Source of the DNA: Cryobacterium algoritolerans
Lineage (GTDB): Bacteria; Actinomycetota; Actinomycetes; Actinomycetales; Microbacteriaceae
Assembly: GCF_004402785.1 (NCBI RefSeq)
Contig: NZ_SOFP01000071.1
Coordinates: 1-64,000 of the forward strand
Length of the DNA stretch: 64,000 nt
Direction: 5' to 3'
Shown here: piece after piece, positions 35,593 through 44,419 of the stretch
How the letters are laid out: every line of letters begins with the position of its first letter
Position numbering within the stretch: position 1 is the stretch's first letter
Translations under genes and position numbers: made by a program
The notes under the pieces: model-generated
The model's input: the letters and a program-made list of their open reading frames with translations, nothing else
What the model was told of the DNA's origin: nothing
Database searches by the model: none

Positions 35593-36809
35593 GACTGGGC
35601 CATTCCGGGGAGGTTGGCGGCCCGCTCGGCCTGGCCGACGGCATCCGCCGCCGCATTCGCCGCATTCGCCGCATCGGCCGCATCGGATCGTTCGAGCGCC
35701 GCGCGAATCGTCACGGCCGCCTGCTCGGGCGTGACGTCGCCGATCCAGGCGCCCATGGCGGCCTCCGAACCGGCCAGGAACTTGAGCTTGTCCTCGGCCC
35801 GGCGCGGGCTCGTCACCTGCAGCATCAGCCGGATCTCGTCGCGCCGGGTGTTCACCGGGGCCTGGTGCCAGGCGGCGATGTACGGTGTCGGCGTGCGGTA
35901 AATGGCGTCGAGTGCGCGCAGCAGCCGGCGGTAGAGCACCGCCAGTTCGTCGCGTTCGGCCAGTGTGGTGCCGGCGAAATCGGGCACTTGGCGGTGCGGG
36001 AGCATGTGCACCTCGATCGGCCAGCGGGCGGCGAACGGCACGAATGCGCTCCAGTGCTCACCGGTCAGGATGACCCGGTCCCCGGCCCGTTCGGAGGCGA
36101 GGATGTCGGCGAACAGGGTGGGCCCGTAGGAGTCGAGGGCGGCGATCACCCGCTGGCTGCGGGGAGTCACGTAGGGGTACGAGTAGATCTGGCCGTGCGG
36201 GTGGTGCAGCGTGACACCGATCGCCTCACCGCGGTTCTCGAACGGGAACACCTGCTCGATCCCGGGCAGCGCCGAGAGCGCGTGCGTGCGCTCAGCCCAC
36301 GCCTCGATCACGGTGCGGGCGCGGGTGACCGACAGGCTGCCGAACGAGCCCTCGGTAGCGGGGCTGAAGCAGACGACCTCGCAGCGTCCGACCGAGGTGC
36401 GGATGCGGCCCAGGCCGATCCTGGTCAGGTCGTCCTGGCCGGTGGGCGCGTCGGCATCCGTCAGCAACGGGCCGAACGAGGGCGACTTGTTCTCGAACAC
36501 GGCCACGTCATAGTTGCTCGGCACCTCTGACGGGTTCTCCGGCGTCGCCGGGGCCAGCGGATCGAGATGCGCCGGCGGCAGGAACACCCGGTTCTGGCGG
36601 GTTGCGGCGATCGACACCCATTCACCGCTCAGCGGGTCCTGGCGCATCCGGGCCGTCGCGGGCCGCGGATCGAGCTCGCGAAGGTCGGGGGCGCGCTCCG
36701 GCGGGAGCGTGCTGTCCGGGTCATCGAAGTAGATCAGGTCGCGGCCGTCCGCGAGGGTGTGGCGGTGACGGATGATGCCGGTGTCGGCGACGAAGTTTTT
36801 TGTATTCAT
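35589..36809 (-). CDS. galT: Galactose-1-phosphate uridylyltransferase
   Basis: This 406-aa enzyme transfers UMP from UDP-glucose to galactose-1-phosphate in the Leloir pathway. The active-site motif HHPHGQIYSYPYV carries the nucleophilic histidine, and VPFAARWPIEVHMLPHR is the C-terminal metal/nucleotide region. The C-terminal tail is an Ala-rich run (DAADAANAANAAADAVG). ATG 36809 is chosen over GTG 36821. The promoter lies in the AT-rich divergent region shared with the DeoR regulator. galE is not in the window. Confidence 0.96.
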   Translation of the reverse strand: MNTKNFVADTGIIRHRHTLADGRDLIYFDDPDSTLPPERAPDLRELDPRPATARMRQDPLSGEWVSIAATRQNRVFLPPAHLDPLAPATPENPSEVPSNYDVAVFENKSPSFGPLLTDADAPTGQDDLTRIGLGRIRTSVGRCEVVCFSPATEGSFGSLSVTRARTVIEAWAERTHALSALPGIEQVFPFENRGEAIGVTLHHPHGQIYSYPYVTPRSQRVIAALDSYGPTLFADILASERAGDRVILTGEHWSAFVPFAARWPIEVHMLPHRQVPDFAGTTLAERDELAVLYRRLLRALDAIYRTPTPYIAAWHQAPVNTRRDEIRLMLQVTSPRRAEDKLKFLAGSEAAMGAWIGDVTPEQAAVTIRAALERSDAADAANAANAAADAVGQAERAANLPGMAQS

Positions 36810-36825
36810 GGCACTGACCACGATA

Positions 36826-36894
36826 ACAAATTTGCAAATCTGAAACTACAAGTTTCGAATTGAAAACTAAAGCAAACTAAGTGAAGATGGCACC
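36826..36894. promoter_or_regulatory. Divergent gal promoter region with DeoR-type operator
   Basis: This 69-bp stretch is far more AT-rich than its surroundings. It contains the palindrome GAAACT-ACA-AGTTTC (36842-36856), a further half-site GAAAACT (36862-36868) and the -10-like GTTATC towards galT. It is the natural target of the adjacent DeoR-family repressor. Confidence 0.6.
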
Positions 36895-37746
36895 ATGTCC
36901 GAATCCGCACTGCCGAAGGACCAGAACCCGCAACCGCAGCTCGATCGCGAGGCCCTCCCGCCGCACCAGCGGCGTGAAAGCATCCAGATGCTCGTCGACG
37001 AGCGCGGATTCGTGCGGGTCAGCGAGCTCCGTGAGGCCTTCGGGGTGTCCGGAGTGACCGCCAGGAGCGACCTCGATGCCCTCGAAGCGGCCGGGTCCCT
37101 CCAGCGGGTGCACGGCGGCGCGGTGCCGGCTCCGACGGGAACCGGGGCCAGGCCCGACCGGGAGTCCTCGTTCGAGGAGGCTCTCGCGGCATCCGTGCTG
37201 CCCAAGCAGCAGATCGGCGTGCTCGCCGCTTCGCTCGTCTCGAGCGGGCAGAGCGTGATCCTCGACGTGGGAACGACCACGCTCGCGGTGGCCAGGGCGC
37301 TGCTCGCCCGCACCGAACTGACCGACGTCGTGGTGATCACGAACGGCCTGAGCATCGCGCTCGAACTCGAACCGGCCATTCCCCGGTTCACGGTGATCGT
37401 CACCGGCGGCTCCCTGCGCCCACTGCAGCATTCCCTGGTCGAGCCCCTGGCCGCGACGGTGCTCGGCCAGGTGCACGCCGACCTGGCGTTCATCGGCTGC
37501 AACGGGGTGGACGCGGAGCACGGTGTGACCAACATCAACCTCCCGGAGGCCGGCATCAAGACACTCATGCTCGCTGCCGCGACGCGGGCAATCGTCGTGG
37601 CCGATGGTTCGAAGCTCGGCCAGGTGCACCTCGGCCGGATCGGCGCGCTGACCGCCTTCGACACCCTTGTGACGGATGCCGACGCCCCGGCGGACGGCCT
37701 AGAACCCCTCCGCGACGCCGGTCTGACCGTTCTCCAGCCGGAATAG
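36895..37746 (+). CDS. DeoR-family transcriptional repressor of the gal cluster
   Basis: This 283-aa regulator has an N-terminal winged helix-turn-helix (about 20-76: QRRESIQMLVDERGFVRVSE, GVSGVTARSDLDALEAAG, LQRVHGGAV). The C-terminal DeoR sensor domain (about 95-260) has the phospho-sugar binding loops VILDVGTTTLAVA and FIGCNGVD. The effector is probably galactose-1-phosphate or another sugar phosphate, inferred from its position between galTK and galM. Confidence 0.92.
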   Translation: MSESALPKDQNPQPQLDREALPPHQRRESIQMLVDERGFVRVSELREAFGVSGVTARSDLDALEAAGSLQRVHGGAVPAPTGTGARPDRESSFEEALAASVLPKQQIGVLAASLVSSGQSVILDVGTTTLAVARALLARTELTDVVVITNGLSIALELEPAIPRFTVIVTGGSLRPLQHSLVEPLAATVLGQVHADLAFIGCNGVDAEHGVTNINLPEAGIKTLMLAAATRAIVVADGSKLGQVHLGRIGALTAFDTLVTDADAPADGLEPLRDAGLTVLQPE

Positions 37747-37749
37747 GCT
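37744..37749 (+). promoter_or_regulatory. Leaderless -10 box of galM-like gene
   Basis: TAGGCT, overlapping the deoR stop codon, 6 nt before ATG 37756. Confidence 0.55.
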
Positions 37750-37755
37750 GAACGC

Positions 37756-38760
37756 ATGCGAGCAGCTACAGGCACACAGTACGAGTTGCGAGCGGCCACC
37801 CCGAGCGGGCCGGCGCTGGCGATCGTCACCGAGGTCGGCGCGGGGCTTCGAGTATATTCCGTGGACGGAATAGACCTGGTCGAGACCTTCCCGGCAAGCT
37901 CGATTCCGCCCAGGGGCGCGGGCACGGTGCTGGTGCCGTGGCCGAATCGCATCCGCGACGGCGTCTGGATGCACGACGGACTGGAGCAGCAGCTGCCGAT
38001 CAACGAGCCGCTCGAGCACAACGCCATCCACGGCCTGCTCGCCGGCTCTCCCTACCGACTGCTCGACCGCGGCACGGCGGCCGTCACCCTCGCCGCGACG
38101 GTGTTCCCCCAGACCGGTTACCTCTTCCAGCTCGACACCACCGTCACGTACGCCCTCACCGACGACGGGCTCGACGTCACCCACACCGTGCGCAACGTCG
38201 GCACGGATACCGCCCCGGTAGCCATCGGAGCCCACCCCTATCTGAAGATCGGCGGGGTTCCCACCGAGGACCTCACGCTGACGGTGCCGACCCGCACGCG
38301 GATCGAGGTGGACGAGCGGTTGAACCCGGTCGGCGAAGCGCCGGTGGACGGCACCGGCTACGACCTGCGGGCCGGGCGAACGGTGCGGGACCTCGACCTC
38401 GACGACGGCTTCACCGTCACCATGAGGGAAACCGTTTCCGGTGGCGACACCGACGAGCTGGACGACGACGGCGATGCGTTCGACGGCGACAGGGCTGCAG
38501 TGGAACATTCGCTGACCGCGCCGAACGGCCGCAGCGTCACCGTCTGGGGGGATGAGAACATGCGTTACGTGCAGGTCTTCACGCCCCGTGCCTTCCCGGT
38601 CGACGGCCCCGGCGGTCCGACCCCGGGGCGCGCGGTCGCGGTGGAGCCGATGACGGCTCCGGCGAACGCCTTCAACACGGGGGCCGGACTGCGCTGGCTG
38701 CCACCCGGCGAGACCTGGACGGTGCGCTGGGGCATCCGTCACACCGGCCTGGCAGGGTGA
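37756..38760 (+). CDS. galM: Aldose 1-epimerase
   Basis: This 334-aa galactose mutarotase-fold protein has the expected catalytic residues: His in NAIHGLL (about residue 93), His in GAHPYLKIG (about 158) and the base Glu in VAVEPMTAPANAFN near the C-terminus. It would convert beta- to alpha-galactose ahead of GalK. It starts nine bases after the DeoR regulator. The DTDELDDDGDAFDGD stretch is an acidic insertion. A broader aldose-epimerase specificity (YihR-like) cannot be excluded. Confidence 0.9.
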   Translation: MRAATGTQYELRAATPSGPALAIVTEVGAGLRVYSVDGIDLVETFPASSIPPRGAGTVLVPWPNRIRDGVWMHDGLEQQLPINEPLEHNAIHGLLAGSPYRLLDRGTAAVTLAATVFPQTGYLFQLDTTVTYALTDDGLDVTHTVRNVGTDTAPVAIGAHPYLKIGGVPTEDLTLTVPTRTRIEVDERLNPVGEAPVDGTGYDLRAGRTVRDLDLDDGFTVTMRETVSGGDTDELDDDGDAFDGDRAAVEHSLTAPNGRSVTVWGDENMRYVQVFTPRAFPVDGPGGPTPGRAVAVEPMTAPANAFNTGAGLRWLPPGETWTVRWGIRHTGLAG

Positions 38761-38787
38761 AACGTCCGGTGATCTGGTCGACCGATG

Positions 38788-40287
38788 CTACGAGAGTATG
38801 TCCGTGACCAGTTCCTCGTTCTCGCTGTGGGAGACGAGGGAGAGAACGTAACCGGCGGTGAGCAGCGCGAACGGCAACGCCACCAGGACCCAGCCGATCG
38901 GGCTCAGCCCCCAGGAGGTCGTCGTGGGGTCGATCCCCTCGGCGACCGTGCCGGCGAGAAGGCCGAACCGGCTCATCAGCAGGTACTCGCCGATGACGAG
39001 GCCGATCGCGGCGAGAATCGGCGCGATGACCGTCTGGAACAGATTCTCACTGCCCTTGTTCCGGTTGAAGTAGACGATGATGGCGATGCAGACGAGAATC
39101 TCGATCAGCACGATCGCGACAACGGCGAGGCCGCTGAACCAGTAGAACATGTTCAGCACCGGGTCGAGCTGGAAGAGCGCGAAGACGGCGATGACGAGTC
39201 CCGTGACGACCGACGTGACCACGGATGCCGTGCTCGGAGCGCCGCGCGGGTTCACGTGGCTGAGCGGCGCGGGCAGGGCCCCGCCCCGACCGAGCGCGAA
39301 CAGGTATCGGCCCGCCGCGTTCTGGAAGGCGAGCAACCCGGCGAACAGGCTGGACAGTACGAGGATCCCCATCAGGGTCGCCATCCACGGGCCGACGTAC
39401 TGCGTGGCGAGGGCGAAGAGCACCGCGGCCGGGTCGGCAAGCGGTACGCCGTTGAGGGTGGAGAGCTCCACGGTCTTCTCGACCACCGATGATGCTCCCA
39501 TCCCGGTCACCATGGCGAACGCGGTGAGGGCGAAGAGCACGGTGATCACGCCGACCGCCAGGTAGGTTGCGCGTGGAACAACCCTCTTGGGGTCCTTGGA
39601 TTCCTCGCCGTAGATGGCCGTGGCCTCGAAGCCGATGAAGGACGCGAATGCGAACGCGAAGGCGATACCGGCCGAGCCGGTGAGTCCGCCGGCGAGGATC
39701 GCGGTCGGGTTGAACGACGCCCAGACGTCGATCCCCTCCGGCCCGCCGTTGGCCAGGATCGCGACGGAGGTGACGATGAGGGCGGTCAGCTCGAGCAGCA
39801 TGAGAACGCCGAGGACCTTGGCGCCAACGTCGACACTGAGCAGGGAGAGCAGGGTCACCAGGACCCAGGCGAGCAACGTCCAGGCCCACCAGGGGAGCAG
39901 CCCGACCTGGGCGGCCAGGAGCCCGCCGAAGAATCCATAGATCGCGAGTTGGATGGCCAGGTAGGCGAGGATCGACACGAAGGCCGACGCGGTGCCGAGG
40001 TGCTTGCCGAGGCCCCGGCCCACGTAGGCGAAGAAGGCGCCGGCGTTGGTCACCCGCTGGCTCATCGCGGCGTAGCCGACGCTGAACAGGAGCAGGGTGA
40101 TGCCGACGATGAGGTACGCGCCGGGGGCGGCCGCCCCGTTTCCGAGCACGATCGCCACGGGAACCGCGCCGGTCATCCCGACGAGCGGGGCCGCTGCGGC
40201 GACCACGAAGAATACGATGCCGATGACGCCGAGCCTCCCCTTGTGCAGGGTGGTCTCCGGTTCGGCCTCGATGTGGGTGGTCGTCAT
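38788..40287 (-). CDS. APC-superfamily amino acid/amine permease
   Basis: This 499-aa, twelve- to fourteen-helix permease has GIVFFVVAAAAPLVGMTGAVP at helix 1, YVGRGLGKHLGTASAFVSIL at helix 3 and FASFIGFEATAIYGEESKDP, the APC helix 6 region. ATG 40287 has GAGGAG upstream; the long upstream open frame is rejected. It lies next to two regulators and a copper amine oxidase, so uptake of an amine or its precursor amino acid is the likely job. Confidence 0.87.
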   Translation of the reverse strand: MTTTHIEAEPETTLHKGRLGVIGIVFFVVAAAAPLVGMTGAVPVAIVLGNGAAAPGAYLIVGITLLLFSVGYAAMSQRVTNAGAFFAYVGRGLGKHLGTASAFVSILAYLAIQLAIYGFFGGLLAAQVGLLPWWAWTLLAWVLVTLLSLLSVDVGAKVLGVLMLLELTALIVTSVAILANGGPEGIDVWASFNPTAILAGGLTGSAGIAFAFAFASFIGFEATAIYGEESKDPKRVVPRATYLAVGVITVLFALTAFAMVTGMGASSVVEKTVELSTLNGVPLADPAAVLFALATQYVGPWMATLMGILVLSSLFAGLLAFQNAAGRYLFALGRGGALPAPLSHVNPRGAPSTASVVTSVVTGLVIAVFALFQLDPVLNMFYWFSGLAVVAIVLIEILVCIAIIVYFNRNKGSENLFQTVIAPILAAIGLVIGEYLLMSRFGLLAGTVAEGIDPTTTSWGLSPIGWVLVALPFALLTAGYVLSLVSHSENEELVTDILS

Positions 40288-40468
40288 TGGTGTGCTCCTC
40301 ATTGAGATGACAACGGAATTCGGGGGTGAGGGCGCCGGGGGCGGGTGCGGCATGCATCCGGTCTCGTCTGCGGATCCTGTGTGACGACTCTGTCCGAACG
40401 CGTCGGAGCGGACTTGCCATTCCGGGTACGGCAGTTGACGACCAGCGACGAAACGGATGCGGGCCCGG

Positions 40469-41443
40469 TCAGCCGCGGCGGTAGGTGCTGGGCGGTTCGC
40501 CGAACGCCGTGCGGAAGATCCGGCTGAAATGGGCGGCATCGATGAACCCCCACCGTGCGGCGATCACCCCGACCGAGCGCGGCGCGAGGATGGGGTCGCG
40601 GAGGTCCCGCCGGCAGTGTTCGAGCCGGCGTGCCCTGATCCAGCCGGACACCGTGGTGTCGGCCGGATGGAACACATTGTGCAGCTGGCGGAGGGAGATG
40701 AAGTGGGCCGCGGCGATCCCCGCCGGTGACAGCTCCGGGTCGCCGAGTTCGGCCTCGATGTAGCGGTGGATGCTCGTGAGCAGGTCGCCGCGGGTCCCGG
40801 GTGCAGGGTCGCGACGGATGCTCAGCTCGCTCTCGAACATTGTCGCGACCAGGTCGACGGCGTTGTACGCCAGCCGGTGGCCGGTCGAGCCGGACAGGGC
40901 ATCGAGGTTCTCGGCCAGTTGCACCATGAACGGGCTGATCATCCGGCCAAGGCCCGCGTCGCCGGCCATTCTCACCGCGGTGAGCTGCGCGATGGCATCC
41001 GCGGGCAGGTCGAGCGCGTCGTGCGGGAACATGAGCACGAGCGTGCGAAAGTCCCGTTCGAAGGCCAGGGTGTACGGCCGGTTCGTGTCGTAGACAGCGA
41101 GGTCGCCCGGGCGCAGGGTCGCCTCGCGATTGTCCTGGATCAGGATCCCGCTGCCGGAGAGCTGCAGGTTGAGTTTGAAGTACTGCCGGTCGGACCTGGC
41201 GATGAGCGACGGGGTGCGCAGGACCTGGTGCCCGGTGGCCGTGACCTCGACGATGGAGAGGTCGTCGAGCACCCGCGAACGGAGTGTGCCGTGGAAGTCG
41301 CGCGTGTCGGAACGCACCTCGAGTGGAACGAACGAATCAGAGACGAGGGTGCGCCACTGGCCGAACGAGTTCGCCTCGGCGCGGTGGACGGCGTCGTCGC
41401 TGTCGCCGGCCGGGGCGGGCGGGGTGGCCATGGTCATCGTCAC
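40469..41443 (-). CDS. AraC-family regulator, FeaR-like
   Basis: This 324-aa protein has an N-terminal AraC-binding-like domain (about 40-200, FKLNLQLSGSGILIQDNREA, RPGDLAVYDTNRPY). The C-terminal double helix-turn-helix (about 225-322) has SLRQLHNVFHPADTTVSGWI and GFIDAAHFSRIFRTAFGEPP. This architecture is that of FeaR, the activator of the tyramine oxidase gene tynA in enteric bacteria. The copper amine oxidase nearby supports the same role. It is encoded divergently from the oxidase, with the TetR gene between them. Confidence 0.87.
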   Translation of the reverse strand: MTMTMATPPAPAGDSDDAVHRAEANSFGQWRTLVSDSFVPLEVRSDTRDFHGTLRSRVLDDLSIVEVTATGHQVLRTPSLIARSDRQYFKLNLQLSGSGILIQDNREATLRPGDLAVYDTNRPYTLAFERDFRTLVLMFPHDALDLPADAIAQLTAVRMAGDAGLGRMISPFMVQLAENLDALSGSTGHRLAYNAVDLVATMFESELSIRRDPAPGTRGDLLTSIHRYIEAELGDPELSPAGIAAAHFISLRQLHNVFHPADTTVSGWIRARRLEHCRRDLRDPILAPRSVGVIAARWGFIDAAHFSRIFRTAFGEPPSTYRRG

Positions 41444-41551
41444 GGTGGGCTCCTTTGCCGTCGTGTGCAGACACGCTGTGGCAGTAACCTAGCCGGGTTC
41501 GCCGGGAAAGTCACTCTTTTTTCAACGTACGTCGAAAAACCGCCGTGCGGA

Positions 41552-42148
41552 TCAGTCGCCCGTCGCCAGCAAATGGAGGTAGCCGTCGAGCTGGGTGATC
41601 AGCTGGTTCGGTGAGTGGTCGGCGGGGGAGAGGGCCGCGGTGATCTGGGCGCCCAGCACCACCGTCATCAGGTGCCCAACGATGTCCGTGTCGCCGACCG
41701 TGCTGTGGATCTCCCCGTTCGCGCGACACTCCGTGAGCAGGGCGCGGAGGGCCTGCCGCCACTGCAGCATCGACGCGTCGTGCAGCTGCGCCTTGGCCGG
41801 ATCGCTGAGCGCCTTCTGCCAGAACGGGATGACGATGCGGGCCTCGCTGATGCGGATGTCGTCCAGCGGCAGGATCTCGTGGCAGTAGGCACGCAGCGCG
41901 ATGAGTCCGGTTTTTCCGGTCGTGGCGGCGCGCATCCGTTCGCTGGTCTGGCTGAACACGTGCCCGAACGCGAAGGTGAGCAGGTCGTCCTTGGTCGGGA
42001 AGTAGGGCTTCAGAGCGCCGTTCGCGAACCCGGCCTCTGCCGCGATTTCGCGCATCGTCGCACCCTCGATGCCGTGCCTGGCGATGATGCGCCAGGTCGC
42101 GTCGACCAACTCGACCCGACGCTGATCATGGTCGACAACCTTTGGCAT
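41552..42148 (-). CDS. TetR-family regulator, BetI-like
   Basis: This 198-aa protein has an N-terminal helix-turn-helix (about 12-56: LVDATWRIIARHGIEGATMR, EIAAEAGFANGALKPYFPTK) and an all-helical ligand domain. Its pattern is close to the BetI branch. It is divergent from the copper amine oxidase gene, with 154 bp between the two starts, and probably controls it. The inducer is unknown. Confidence 0.88.
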   Translation of the reverse strand: MPKVVDHDQRRVELVDATWRIIARHGIEGATMREIAAEAGFANGALKPYFPTKDDLLTFAFGHVFSQTSERMRAATTGKTGLIALRAYCHEILPLDDIRISEARIVIPFWQKALSDPAKAQLHDASMLQWRQALRALLTECRANGEIHSTVGDTDIVGHLMTVVLGAQITAALSPADHSPNQLITQLDGYLHLLATGD

Positions 42149-42234
42149 GCTTCCCCATCTCGAAAAAGAACTCGAAGGAATTGACCCTTGCCCCCGAGCT
42201 TACTGAGCCCTATTCTTCTACAACCATAGGAAAT

Positions 42235-42252
42235 AAATGCAGTGACGCATTT
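42235..42252 (+). promoter_or_regulatory. Candidate operator upstream of copper amine oxidase
   Basis: AAATGC-AGTGAC-GCATTT is an 18-bp inverted repeat in the AT-richer divergent TetR/amine oxidase intergenic region, 50 nt before ATG 42303. It is a plausible TetR- or AraC-type site; nothing proves which. Confidence 0.4.
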
Positions 42253-42302
42253 GGATGCCCGGCGCATTCACCTGCCCGGCCCACAACCTCGAAAGGGTTC
42301 CC

Positions 42303-44246
42303 ATGACACTCGCCTCCGCTGACGCCACCACGGCCTCACCTCCCCTGGACGGTGCGCACGCGCTGACCTCCGCCGTCGAACTCGAGTCGGTCAGGGTGAT
42401 CCTGAGTGAGGCCGGCCTGCTCGGGGAGAGCGTGCGGGTGGCGTACCTCGGCCTGCTCGACCCGCCGAGGGCAACGGCGCCCGGGGAGGCGGACCGGCGC
42501 TTCCGGGCGTTCCTGCATGACATCTCCGGCGTGGCGCCCAAGGACGTCACCGTCTCGGTGACCCGGCGAGCTGTCGAATCCGTGGTCGAGCTCGACACCG
42601 CGGTGACCGGCGAGCTGCCCGTGCTCGATGAGGAATTCGGCGCGGTTGAGGAGCTCCTCATCCACGACGCGCGCTGGCTGGCGGCGCTCGCCGCACGCGG
42701 ACTGGATGTCGCCACCGTGCGGGTCGCCCCGCTGTCGGCCGGAGTCTTCGAGTATCCGGAGGAGAAGGGCCGTCGCATCCTGCGCGGGCTCGCTTTCGTC
42801 CAACAGTTCCCGGAGGACAGCCCGTGGGCCCACCCGATCGACGGCCTTGTCGCCTACGTCGACATCGTGAGCAAGACCGTGGACCAGGTCATCGACTACG
42901 GCGTGCTGCCGATCCCGGCCGAGCACGGTAACTACACCGATCCAACGCTCACCGGTCCGCTGCGCGAGACGCTCAAACCGATCGAGATCACCCAGCCGGA
43001 GGGCCCGAGTTTCACCGTCACCGGCGGAAACCACGTCGAGTGGGAGAAGTGGAGCCTTGATGTGGGCTTCGATGTGCGCGAGGGTGTCGTGTTGCACAAC
43101 ATCGGCTTTGACGACGCCGGGGTGCGCCGGTCGATCATCCGACGGGCGTCGATCGCGGAAATGGTCGTGCCCTACGGCGATCCGTCGCCCGTGCGGTCGT
43201 GGCAGAACTACTTCGACACCGGCGAGTACCTGGTCGGCCAGTACGCAAATTCGCTCGAGCTCGGCTGCGACTGCCTCGGTGAGATCACCTACCTCAGCCC
43301 TGTCATCACAGATGGCTTCGGCAACCCCCGTGAGATCCGCAACGGAATCTGCATGCACGAGGAGGACTGGAGCATCCTCGCCAAGCACAGCGACCTCTGG
43401 ACCGGAATCGACTACACCCGCCGCAACCGTCGCCTCGTGATCTCCTTCTTCACGACCATCGGGAACTACGACTACGGCTTCTACTGGTACCTCTACCTCG
43501 ACGGCACCATCGAATTCGAGGCAAAGGCCACCGGCATCGTCTTCACCAGCGCGTACCCGGGCAAGGGCTACCCGTATGCCTCGGAGCTGGCCCCGGGGCT
43601 CGGTGCGCCTTTCCACCAGCACCTGTTCAGTGCCCGGCTGGACATGGCCGTCGACGGACTGACCAACCGGGTCGAAGAGGAGGAGGCGGTGCGCGTGCCG
43701 ATGGGTTTCGGCAACGAACGCGGCAATGCCTTCACCCGCAAACGCACGGTGCTGGCCCGCGAGGCCGACGGGGTGCGAGAGGCGGACATGCGACACGGCC
43801 GCACCTGGCTGGTCTCGAACCCGACCGTGCTCAACCGCCTCGGCGAGCCCGTCGGCTACAAGCTCTACCCCCAGGGGCAGCCGACCCTGCTCGCGGACGA
43901 GGCGTCGTCCGTCGCGCGCCGGGCGGCGTTCGCGACCAAGGACCTCTGGGTCACCCGTTTTGCCGAGGATGAGCGCTACCCCACCGGGGACTTCGTCAAC
44001 CAGCACGCGGGTGGCGCCGGTCTTCCGGCATACATGGCCGCGGATCGTGACCTGGACGGGCAGGACATCGTGCTCTGGCACACCTTCGGTCTCACCCACT
44101 ATCCGCGGATCGAAGACTGGCCGATCATGCCGGTCGACACGGCCGGGTTCAAGCTCAAACCGGACGGTTTCTTCGACCGCAGCCCCGTGCTCGACGTGCC
44201 GGCGAGCACCCCGGCCGCAGCGGGCGAGGACCACTGCCACTGCTGA
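42303..44246 (+). CDS. Copper-containing primary amine oxidase (topaquinone enzyme)
   Basis: This 647-aa enzyme oxidises primary amines to aldehydes with release of ammonia and H2O2. The topaquinone precursor is Tyr389 in [10 protein letters not shown]. Copper ligands are His438 and His440 ([12 protein letters not shown]) and His593 ([10 protein letters not shown]). The catalytic base Asp lies in [10 protein letters not shown]2/N3-type domains precede the catalytic domain, and the length equals that of Arthrobacter amine oxidases. The C-terminus is His/Cys-rich (DHCHC). ATG 42303 has AAAGGG upstream. No signal peptide is seen, so it is cytoplasmic as in Arthrobacter. An aldehyde dehydrogenase is not adjacent. 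Confidence 0.95.
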   Translation: MTLASADATTASPPLDGAHALTSAVELESVRVILSEAGLLGESVRVAYLGLLDPPRATAPGEADRRFRAFLHDISGVAPKDVTVSVTRRAVESVVELDTAVTGELPVLDEEFGAVEELLIHDARWLAALAARGLDVATVRVAPLSAGVFEYPEEKGRRILRGLAFVQQFPEDSPWAHPIDGLVAYVDIVSKTVDQVIDYGVLPIPAEHGNYTDPTLTGPLRETLKPIEITQPEGPSFTVTGGNHVEWEKWSLDVGFDVREGVVLHNIGFDDAGVRRSIIRRASIAEMVVPYGDPSPVRSWQNYFDTGEYLVGQYANSLELGCDCLGEITYLSPVITDGFGNPREIRNGICMHEEDWSILAKHSDLWTGIDYTRRNRRLVISFFTTIGNYDYGFYWYLYLDGTIEFEAKATGIVFTSAYPGKGYPYASELAPGLGAPFHQHLFSARLDMAVDGLTNRVEEEEAVRVPMGFGNERGNAFTRKRTVLAREADGVREADMRHGRTWLVSNPTVLNRLGEPVGYKLYPQGQPTLLADEASSVARRAAFATKDLWVTRFAEDERYPTGDFVNQHAGGAGLPAYMAADRDLDGQDIVLWHTFGLTHYPRIEDWPIMPVDTAGFKLKPDGFFDRSPVLDVPASTPAAAGEDHCHC

Positions 44247-44256
44247 CCCTTCTCCG

Positions 44257-44340
44257 CCCCGGTGGTCGTGCCGCCCCAGGGTCTCGACTGGCTCGACCAC
44301 CGTCGGTGGTCGAGCCGGCCCGGTGGTCGTGACTGTCAAA
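44257..44340. repeat. Palindromic intergenic repeat, GGCTCGACCACC family, copy 2
   Basis: GGCTCGACCACCG (44290-44302), one T, then the exact complement (44304-44316) form a 13-bp-arm hairpin. It is flanked on both sides by degenerate CCCGGTGGTCGTG pieces (about 44258-44270 and 44319-44331). The core is the same as the palindrome at 15323-15356. It lies between the amine oxidase and DUF445 genes. Confidence 0.8.
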
Positions 44341-44419
44341 CCAGGTCGCCCGACGCCCCCGGTCTCGGCAATCACGCCGGGGGTTTCGCCGCCCGCGCCG
44401 CATCGGGCAAGCTGGGGTG

